The position numbers and the translations under genes were made by a program. Of a stretch of 27,184 nt of DNA, positions 21,781 to 27,184 are shown one piece after another. A model generated the notes under the pieces. It searched no databases and was not told where the DNA came from. It saw nothing but the letters and a program-made list of their open reading frames with translations. This DNA comes from Anaerolineales bacterium UBA7227 (GTDB lineage Bacteria > Chloroflexota > Anaerolineae > Anaerolineales > Villigracilaceae): NCBI GenBank assembly GCA_002473085.1, contig DKTP01000146.1:1-27184 (forward strand), written 5' to 3'. The stretch's first letter is position 1; the number at the start of each line of letters is the position of its first letter.

Positions 21781-22064
21781 GTTGCAAGCCGACCCGCAGG
21801 GCGAAACGCCGCTTTGGCTGATGGAATGCCCCACGCGCGTGGGGCGTTTTCCCCATATCCAGCATGGGGAAATCGTCCCGGCATCTAAAAAAGATGGGGG
21901 AGGAGCCGAATTTACTTCCCGCTTAAAAAAGCTTAAACTACAAGCGAAAGGAAGAAAAAGAACAGCGCCATGAACGCCGAGCAACGGACGCCCTTTCTAC
22001 AATGCGCTTCTCTCCGGTTGGGCGGGCGCGTTTTCTTCCTGTTCCGAGGATTGTGAGGTGAATT
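21781..22064. other. Non-coding hairpin-rich intergenic region
   Basis: No recognisable gene is present. A gapless 18-base palindrome with half GCCCCACGC lies at 21828-21845, followed by GTTTT. A hairpin with arms TTTCCCCAT/ATGGGGAAA is at 21848-21872. Smaller A-loop hairpins are at 21882-21896 (CATCT/AGATG) and 21921-21932 (GCTT/AAGC). A lone -10-like TACAAT is at 21998-22003. GTGAGGTG precedes the next ATG as the probable ribosome binding site. The hairpins could be stacked terminators or the leader of the operon that follows. Confidence 0.55.
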
Positions 22065-22409
22065 ATGGAAAACCAGACGGTCCTATTCGTGGTACTCACC
22101 GGCCTGCTTTTCAGGCTCGGCATTCCCATCGCAATCACGATCACAGCCATCCTGCTCCTGCGAAAAGTGGACGCGCGCTGGCAGGCGGAGGCGAAGGCTG
22201 AATCCATCGCCGAGCCGGTCCTGGTTGAAAAGGAGAATTGCTGGGAATACAAGGAATGCGGCCCGGAAATCGCGAGGGGCTGCCCGGCGGCAAACTCCCT
22301 GCTTCCGTGCTGGCAGGCGATGCGCCAGGAGAACGGTTATCTGCGGGAAGAGTGCCTGAACTGTAAAATCTTTCAACAGGCGCCCGCGCCTGTACCTTCA
22401 CGCTCATAG
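22065..22409 (+). CDS. Small membrane-anchored Cys-rich (CW-type) protein
   Basis: The 114-residue protein has one N-terminal membrane helix (about 5-33) and a soluble cysteine-rich part. Six cysteines (59, 65, 73, 82, 97, 100) occur in the pattern NCWEYKECG, GCPA, LPCW and ECLNC. The CWE...C and later CW words resemble the Cys/Trp-rich motif domains found in sensory and redox-related bacterial proteins. They could bind a metal or an iron-sulfur cluster, which is inference. It leads the electron-transfer operon, only 17 bases before the octaheme cytochrome gene. A regulatory, assembly or electron-transfer role in that complex is plausible but not demonstrated by the sequence. Confidence 0.75.
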   Translation: MENQTVLFVVLTGLLFRLGIPIAITITAILLLRKVDARWQAEAKAESIAEPVLVEKENCWEYKECGPEIARGCPAANSLLPCWQAMRQENGYLREECLNCKIFQQAPAPVPSRS

Positions 22410-22426
22410 CAAGAGGAGAATCCGTC

Positions 22427-23428
22427 ATGTCTCACCGCATCGAACGCATCGTCATCGCCGTCATCTTCGCCCTGCTGACTGCGGGCCTCACGCTGATCGC
22501 GGTCCAGGCCCAGCAGCCGCCGGCGGCGGAAGCGCCACGTCACGCCGCAGCCGACAGCGCCTGCACAGCCTGCCACCAGGAAATCCAGGTCGCCTGGTCC
22601 GTCGGCGCGCACGGACAGGCCCTCTCGGACCCGCTCTTCGAGGAATCCTGGGCGTCGCAGGGAAAACCGGGAGCCTGCCTGGTCTGCCACACCACCGGCT
22701 ACGATCCCGCCACCGGCGAAGCCAAAGCCGAAGGCGTCACCTGCGAGGCCTGCCACGGAGAACTGACGAGCGACCATCCCGGCCAGCCCATGCCCACCGA
22801 CACTTCCCCCGCGTTGTGCGGACGCTGCCACAGCGACACGCGCTTCGACTGGTCCAACTGGCAGGGCAGCGCGCACTATCAACGCGGGATGAACTGCACT
22901 GTCTGCCACGACCCGCATAGCGCCTCGTTGAAGACGATCAAAAACCAGGCCGCAACGGAAGATTACGCCGACGCGTCTCCCCTGTGCATCAACTGTCACA
23001 AGGAAGTCAGCATGGACTTCCCCTATTCCGAGCATCACCAGAAGGGCGTCTCCTGCGTGCAGTGCCACGTCAAGCACATCGAGAACCAGGAGAAATCGGA
23101 ACACAGCATCCCCGACCACTCCTTCCAGGCCAACATCGCGTCCTGCAATACCTGTCACTCTCACCAGATGCATGGAGCCACCGCGAGCGCCATCATGCCT
23201 ACAGACGGAACAGCCCCGGCAGAAGGAACGGCGACCGCCCAGCCGAAACCCGTCCCGACAAAAGCGGTCGAAAAGGACGCGCCCTCCCCGGTCAGTCCGG
23301 TGGGATACGCCGGCCTCGCGGGGTTGGCGGGACTGGCGGCCGGCATGGTATTGGCTCCCTGGCTCGAACGGTTCTATCACAAAATGAGCCGCTCTCATTC
23401 CACGCGCCACACCGACGAGAAGGAGTAA
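22427..23428 (+). CDS. Membrane-anchored octaheme cytochrome c
   Basis: Eight CxxCH heme-attachment motifs are visible, at residues 46, 84, 106, 131, 157, 187, 210 and 240 (CTACH, CLVCH, CEACH, CGRCH, CTVCH, CINCH, CVQCH, CNTCH). An N-terminal signal/anchor (8-28) exports the protein. After the last heme comes a Pro/Ala/Thr linker (about 255-290), then a C-terminal helix (PVGYAGLAGLAGLAAGMVLAPWL) that would hold the domain at the outer face of the membrane. The spacing resembles cytochrome c554/NrfB-DmsE-like electron carriers, not a catalytic nitrite reductase, and no CxxCK motif is present. AAGAGGAGA is the ribosome binding site. It ends four bases before the iron-sulfur gene. Confidence 0.92.
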   Translation: MSHRIERIVIAVIFALLTAGLTLIAVQAQQPPAAEAPRHAAADSACTACHQEIQVAWSVGAHGQALSDPLFEESWASQGKPGACLVCHTTGYDPATGEAKAEGVTCEACHGELTSDHPGQPMPTDTSPALCGRCHSDTRFDWSNWQGSAHYQRGMNCTVCHDPHSASLKTIKNQAATEDYADASPLCINCHKEVSMDFPYSEHHQKGVSCVQCHVKHIENQEKSEHSIPDHSFQANIASCNTCHSHQMHGATASAIMPTDGTAPAEGTATAQPKPVPTKAVEKDAPSPVSPVGYAGLAGLAGLAAGMVLAPWLERFYHKMSRSHSTRHTDEKE

Positions 23429-23432
23429 TTCC

Positions 23433-24200
23433 ATGAAAAAGACTTCGCTCTCCCGACGCGATACGCTCAAGATCGCCGCGGTAGGCGCGGCTGCCATCGC
23501 CGGAGCCAGCCTGCTCCGCGACGCCAGGGCCTCCAGCAAGACGCCGGCCGGCAAGCGCCAATGGGCGATGGTCATTGACCAATCCAAATGCACCGGCTGC
23601 GGTTACTGCACCCTGGCGTGCCAGGCGCACAACGACATGCCGCCCGACCACAAATGGAATCAGGTGATCGAGGCCGAGACCATAGCCGGTCACAAAGTGT
23701 TCGTTGCCCGCCCCTGTATGCAATGCGAAAAGGCTCCCTGCGTGGACGTCTGCCCGGTCGGCGCCTCGTACTACCGTCCCGACGGGATCGTGATGATGGA
23801 CTACGATCTCTGCATCGGCTGCCGATATTGCGAGATCGCCTGCCCCTATCAGGCGCGCGTCTTCAATTGGAAAACCTACGACGAAGCAAACCCAGCCGTG
23901 CCGGAGTGGGGACAGCCCGAAGTCGAACGCCGCCCGCGCGGGGTCCCGGACAAGTGCGCGTTCTGCTACCACCGCATCGACCGCGGCCTCGCGCTGGGAC
24001 TGACGCCCGGTGTGGACCGCGACGCCACTCCCGCCTGCGTGAACGTCTGCCCGACCAAAGCGCGCCTGTTCGGCGACCTGAACGACGCGGAATCCGAAGT
24101 CAGCCGGGTCTTGAAGAACCACGTTTCCTTCCGCCTGCGCGACGATCTCGGTACCGGGCCGCGCGTCTACTACCTGCCCGCGGACCCCGACGAAATGTGA
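23433..24200 (+). CDS. Tat-exported 4x[4Fe-4S] ferredoxin-like subunit (NrfC/HybA-like)
   Basis: The twin-arginine signal SRRDTLKIAA (R8, R9) marks export of the folded protein. Sixteen cysteines fall in four groups: C53/56/59/63, C95/98/103/107, C127/130/133/137 and C175/178/202/206. This is the standard four-cluster arrangement of the NrfC/DmsB/HybA family. Unlike HybA it has no C-terminal membrane helix. In related complexes this subunit carries electrons between a NrfD-type membrane protein and a periplasmic partner. It is flanked by the octaheme cytochrome (four bases) and the NrfD gene (13 bases), so the three products very likely form one complex. Confidence 0.94.
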   Translation: MKKTSLSRRDTLKIAAVGAAAIAGASLLRDARASSKTPAGKRQWAMVIDQSKCTGCGYCTLACQAHNDMPPDHKWNQVIEAETIAGHKVFVARPCMQCEKAPCVDVCPVGASYYRPDGIVMMDYDLCIGCRYCEIACPYQARVFNWKTYDEANPAVPEWGQPEVERRPRGVPDKCAFCYHRIDRGLALGLTPGVDRDATPACVNVCPTKARLFGDLNDAESEVSRVLKNHVSFRLRDDLGTGPRVYYLPADPDEM

Positions 24201-24213
24201 TGGAGAGCAAAAT

Positions 24214-25473
24214 ATGGCTGCCACGTCAAAACTCAAAATCCCCCTGACTCCATGGACCATCTGGCTCAGCATTCTGGGCCTATGCCTGCTCATCGGGTTG
24301 ACCGCCGGCCTGCTCGTCTTCTGGCAAGGCCTCCATCTGACCAACCTGACCGACCTCGTCCCGTGGGGGCTGTGGATCACCATAGACCTCTCGTCCATCG
24401 CCGTCAGCGCGGGGGCGTTCAGCCTGTGCGCGGCGGTGTACCTGATCGGCTTGAAACGCTACGAGCCGGTCGCCCGCACCGCCACCTTCGTCGGCCTGAC
24501 CGGCTACACCATGGCGATGCTCGCCCTCCTGCTCGACATCGGACGCCCCGACCGCTTCTGGCATCCCATGGTCTTTTGGAACAAGCACTCCCTGCTCTGG
24601 GAAGTGACCATGTGCGTCTGTCTCTATTTGACCGTGCTGCTGTTCGAGACGCTGCCGATCCTCGCGAACCTCGAATGGCTTCGCAAACGCCTGCCCAAAG
24701 TCGCGGGCCTGATGGAACACACGCATCACTACGCGCCCTACCTCGCCATCGCGGGACTGTGCCTCAGCATGTTGCACCAGTCCTCGCTCGGCGCAGTCTA
24801 CGGCGTGCTGAAGGCGCGTCCCTTCTGGTACAAGCCGGAGCTGTCGGTGTTGTTCATGTTCTCGGCCATCCTCGGAGGTATCTCGCTGACGCTCTTCGTC
24901 TCGATGCTCTCCGCCCGCCTGACTCCCAAAGCCCGCGTCAACGACGCTCTCCTCGAACGCGTGGCGCACTTTGTGGGATGGGGACTGGTCCCCTATCTTT
25001 ACTTCCGCGCCTGGGATTGGCTGGCAATGACCTACACATATCAACCCGGACGCTCGGAGGGACTCGCCCTCATCACCAGCGGGCCGCTCTCCTTCAACTT
25101 CTGGGTTGCCGAAATCCTGCTGGGCGCGGTCGTCCCGATGATCCTCCTGCTCAAGCAGAAGACGCGCCAGCATCCCTTCTGGCGGATGCTGGCTGCGGGG
25201 CTGGTGGTCGGCGGCGTAATCGCCTACCGCTGGGACGTCAACCTGAGCGGACTGCTGATCGTCGTCTCGTACCTGCCCGGACAACCGACCGTCTCTTACG
25301 CTTCTTATACTCCCTCGCTGATCGAATTCGCGGCCGGCCTGGGAATCGTCGCCTACGGGCTGACTCTCCTCTCCCTCGGCGTACGCTACCTGAAAGTGGT
25401 GGACCACCGCTTCGCCCCGTCCGAAGAATACGAGGAAGCCGCGCAGCCGGCCCCCGAACGCGTGCCGGCCTGA
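24214..25473 (+). CDS. NrfD/HybB-like quinone-interacting membrane subunit
   Basis: The 419-residue protein has about ten hydrophobic helices, as in HybB or PsrC-like members, rather than the eight of short NrfD. Recognisable segments are PWGLWITIDLSSIAVSAGAF, the LDIGRPDRFWHP loop and LCLSMLHQSSLGAVYG, characteristic of the superfamily. Members exchange electrons with membrane quinones without bound cofactors. With the iron-sulfur and octaheme subunits it forms a quinone-to-periplasm, or reverse, electron-transfer module. No catalytic subunit follows; a hairpin and non-coding DNA end the operon. The acidic, Pro-rich tail (EEYEEAAQPAPERVPA) should be on one membrane face. Confidence 0.93.
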   Translation: MAATSKLKIPLTPWTIWLSILGLCLLIGLTAGLLVFWQGLHLTNLTDLVPWGLWITIDLSSIAVSAGAFSLCAAVYLIGLKRYEPVARTATFVGLTGYTMAMLALLLDIGRPDRFWHPMVFWNKHSLLWEVTMCVCLYLTVLLFETLPILANLEWLRKRLPKVAGLMEHTHHYAPYLAIAGLCLSMLHQSSLGAVYGVLKARPFWYKPELSVLFMFSAILGGISLTLFVSMLSARLTPKARVNDALLERVAHFVGWGLVPYLYFRAWDWLAMTYTYQPGRSEGLALITSGPLSFNFWVAEILLGAVVPMILLLKQKTRQHPFWRMLAAGLVVGGVIAYRWDVNLSGLLIVVSYLPGQPTVSYASYTPSLIEFAAGLGIVAYGLTLLSLGVRYLKVVDHRFAPSEEYEEAAQPAPERVPA

Positions 25474-25500
25474 CCCGATCGCGCTGCACCGACCAAAACT

Positions 25501-25525
25501 CGCGGAGACCTGCCAGGTCTCCGCG
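25501..25525 (+). terminator. Hairpin at the end of the electron-transfer operon
   Basis: Twelve-base perfect arms CGCGGAGACCTG and CAGGTCTCCGCG are separated by a single base and followed by AAACTTT. The stem is strong but the T-run is poor, so termination is plausible rather than certain. Confidence 0.6.
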
Positions 25526-25642
25526 AAACTTTAACGCTCGCGGCGCGCGTCGACGAAATCGCCCAGACAGCGTCATCCCCGATCGCTTCATCCAGAACGC
25601 CCTGACCGCTGAATACTGCCAGGATAAAAGAAAAAAATCGGA

Positions 25643-25648
25643 TACAAT
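25643..25648 (+). promoter_or_regulatory. Candidate -10 box for the XdhC-family gene
   Basis: TACAAT lies 14 bases before the ATG at 25663, preceded by an A-rich tract. There is no ribosome binding site, so the mRNA would have a leader of only about seven bases. Confidence 0.4.
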
Positions 25649-25662
25649 TGCCATAGATAACT

Positions 25663-26499
25663 ATGAACCCCATCTTTCAAGCCCTGGTCGAACTCGAAAG
25701 CAACAACGAATCCGCCGCGCTCTGCACAGTGGTGAAAAGTCAGGGATCCACGCCGCGGCACGTGGGGAGCAAGATGCTCGTCTATCCCGACGGACGCTTC
25801 ATCGGCTCGGTCGGCGGCGGGGACCTGGAACACCGCGTCCTCGATGAAGCCTGGATGGCGCTCGCGGACGGCCAGCCGCGCTACCTGCATTACAACATGT
25901 CCGACCCGTCGCGCGGCGACCCCGGCGTATGCGGCGGACAAGTGGAGGTCTTCGTGGAACCGATTCTTCCGGCCCCGATGGTGATCGTCGTCGGCGCGGG
26001 GCATGTGGGCAAGGCCGTGGCGCATCTCGCCAAATGGCTGGGGTTCCGCGTGGCCGTCAGCGACGACCGCGTCGAGTTTTGCAACGCGGAGACCGTCCCT
26101 GAGGCGGACGCGTATTACCCCGTCCCGATGGAAAAATTGCCCGACCACGTCAAAGTAACGCGGCAGACCTATCTCGTCCTCACTACGCGCGGCGTCAGCG
26201 TGGACGCGGCGGGGCTGGCCCCGCTCCTCGAAACGGAGGCCGCTTACATCGGCGTCATCGGGTCGAAGCGCCGCTGGCTGGAGACGGTGAAGGCGATGAC
26301 GGAGAAAGGCGTCCCCGAGGAGCGACTCGCCCGCGTCCACTCGCCCATCGGGTTGGAGTTGCAGGCCGAGACGCCCGAAGAGATCGCGGTCAGCATCATG
26401 GCCGAGATCCTGATGGTGCGGAACAAAGCCACGGGAGAGAAAATGTCGGAAGCCGGGAGCCGTCGAAAAAAAGCGGCGACCGCCAAAGGTCAGGAATGA
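25663..26499 (+). CDS. XdhC/CoxI-family protein
   Basis: The N-terminal XdhC domain shows CTVVKSQGSTPRHVGSKMLV, GSVGGGDLE and GDPGVCGGQVEVFVEP with C90. A Rossmann domain begins at VVGAGHVGKAVA (110-120) and ends with YIGVIGSKRR. Family knowledge: XdhC binds and sulfurates the molybdenum cofactor for delivery to xanthine dehydrogenase-type or CO dehydrogenase-type enzymes. Neither enzyme is encoded in this window, so its client is elsewhere or its role differs. The lysine/arginine-rich tail (SRRKKAATAKGQ) is an unusual extension. Full length and motifs suggest an intact gene. Confidence 0.9.
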   Translation: MNPIFQALVELESNNESAALCTVVKSQGSTPRHVGSKMLVYPDGRFIGSVGGGDLEHRVLDEAWMALADGQPRYLHYNMSDPSRGDPGVCGGQVEVFVEPILPAPMVIVVGAGHVGKAVAHLAKWLGFRVAVSDDRVEFCNAETVPEADAYYPVPMEKLPDHVKVTRQTYLVLTTRGVSVDAAGLAPLLETEAAYIGVIGSKRRWLETVKAMTEKGVPEERLARVHSPIGLELQAETPEEIAVSIMAEILMVRNKATGEKMSEAGSRRKKAATAKGQE

Positions 26500-26540
26500 G
26501 GCGCAACTTTTCCGCAGACCCTGCGTAGTAGAAATGGTTC

Positions 26541-26569
26541 TTGTACCCCAAAGTCGGTTCGACTATAAT
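26541..26569 (+). promoter_or_regulatory. Sigma-70-type promoter of the SPFH gene
   Basis: TTGTAC at 26541-26546 and a perfect TATAAT at 26564-26569 are spaced by exactly 17 bases. Transcription should start near 26577, leaving a short leader with AAAAGGAG before the ATG at 26601. This is the best promoter in the window. Confidence 0.7.
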
Positions 26570-26600
26570 CAAAGCGGTATCCAACAAAAGGAGAAAAATC

Positions 26601-27184
26601 ATGGCAAGAATTTTTGATGTCATTGAATATCCAAATGAAATGACCGATGAGATCGTCCACCGCTTCCCCGAAGAGGGCATCGGCGATTTCCGCATCGGCT
26701 CGCAGGTGATCGTCCGCGAGGCCCAGAACGCGGTCTTCTTCCGCGAAGGGAACGCGCTGGACGTGTTCAAAGCGGGACGTCACACCATCACCACCGCCAA
26801 CATTCCGCTGCTGATCAACCTGATCGGCAAGGCCTTCAACGACCGCACTCCCTTCCCGGCCGAAGTGTACTTCGTCTCGATGAAGGAATTCGCCAACAAG
26901 AAATGGGGCACGCCGCAGCCGATCATCGTCCGCAACCCCGGCATGGGATTGGGCGTGGCTCTCCTGCAGGGCTTCGGCACCTACTCGTTCCAGGTGAAGG
27001 ACCCGCAGCAGTTCGTGACGCAGATCGTCGGCACGCAGGGCGCCTATCGCACCAGCGACATCGAAGAGCGTCTCCGCACCATGCTGCTCTCCAAGTTGCA
27101 GGACGCCCTCGGCGAGACCGGCGCGAAGCGCTCCGTCCCCGAGATCATCGGTCTCACCGAGGAACTGGGCGCGGCGGTGCGGGC
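26601..27184 (+). CDS. SPFH-domain protein (virion core protein-like), partial at window end
   Basis: The first 194 codons are visible and the gene runs off the window. The protein starts MARIFDVIEYPNEM, then HRFPEEGIGDFRIGSQVIVREAQNAVFFREGNALDVFKAGRH and TANIPLLINLIGKAFNDRTPFPAEVYFVSMKEF. This matches the bacterial SPFH/Band-7 subgroup annotated as virion core protein-like, related in style to Bacillus YdjI. Members lack a membrane helix at the N-terminus and often end in a zinc ribbon, which cannot be checked here. They are tied to envelope stress or membrane organisation. AAAAGGAG gives a strong ribosome binding site and the promoter just upstream suggests robust expression. Confidence 0.88.
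   Translation, partial: MARIFDVIEYPNEMTDEIVHRFPEEGIGDFRIGSQVIVREAQNAVFFREGNALDVFKAGRHTITTANIPLLINLIGKAFNDRTPFPAEVYFVSMKEFANKKWGTPQPIIVRNPGMGLGVALLQGFGTYSFQVKDPQQFVTQIVGTQGAYRTSDIEERLRTMLLSKLQDALGETGAKRSVPEIIGLTEELGAAVR

Noticed and set aside
21743..21973. 76-codon plus-strand frame in the hairpin-rich gap
   Set aside because: It starts before the terminator and translates straight through the palindromes, with no ribosome binding site or recognisable domain.
21970..22056. 28-codon frame (MNAEQRTPF...) just before the Cys-rich gene
   Set aside because: The only purine-rich stretch is too far from the ATG to be a ribosome binding site and nothing else supports it. It could be reconsidered as a leader peptide if RNA data placed a start upstream.
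22427..25473. A complete Nrf nitrite reductase or alternative complex III operon
   Set aside because: No NrfA-type catalytic cytochrome (CxxCK absent), no molybdopterin-like ActB and no ActD-F genes are present. Only the electron-transfer parts are there.

Overview
The window reads as a piece of a Chloroflexota chromosome, most likely an Anaerolineae-type bacterium. This placement is an inference. It rests on the GC-rich coding DNA, proline/threonine-rich lipoprotein linkers, genes interleaved with many short palindromic repeats, and the overall style of the proteins. No rRNA, tRNA or other phylogenetic marker is present, so it cannot be confirmed here.

Layout from left to right: an AT-rich REP-associated tyrosine transposase (RAYT) flanked by its own kind of hairpin; hypE for [NiFe]-hydrogenase maturation; a saccharopine-dehydrogenase-like oxidoreductase; a PEBP-family protein; a collapsed Nudix hydrolase remnant; coaBC (CoA synthesis) overlapping a metallophosphoesterase gene; a DUF4349-like lipoprotein; and a phosphonate-type ABC transporter locus with two PhnD-like lipoproteins, PhnC, and one polypeptide carrying two PhnE permease domains. 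That locus ends at a strong bidirectional terminator. The next genes are on the minus strand: a SAM methyltransferase with a zinc ribbon, UDP-glucose dehydrogenase and a single-domain response regulator. The regulator is divergent from a glycosyltransferase. Then come a YtxH-like protein, panB and panE (pantothenate synthesis), and a three-gene signalling unit: a secreted/anchored zinc-ribbon protein, a NarL-type histidine kinase and a LuxR-type regulator.

After a 340-base hairpin-rich gap lies a compact four-gene electron-transfer operon: a Cys-rich membrane protein, an octaheme cytochrome c, a Tat-exported protein with four [4Fe-4S] sites, and a NrfD/HybB-like quinone-reactive membrane protein. 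No catalytic molybdopterin, hydrogenase or nitrite reductase subunit accompanies it. An XdhC-family protein and the start of an SPFH-domain protein close the window.

The most interesting points are these. (1) The catalytic-subunit-free octaheme/FeS/NrfD module with a Cys-rich partner. (2) The RAYT and its matching REP hairpins up to 17 kb away, including 17-bp tandem half-site arrays. (3) An in-frame insertion of a widespread dispersed repeat into coaBC. (4) A Nudix hydrolase reduced to a 52-codon in-frame fusion of its two ends. (5) Several genes without a ribosome binding site whose -10 box lies 6-7 bases before the start codon, suggesting leaderless mRNAs. (6) A heptanucleotide repeat array that supplies the C-terminus of a glycosyltransferase.
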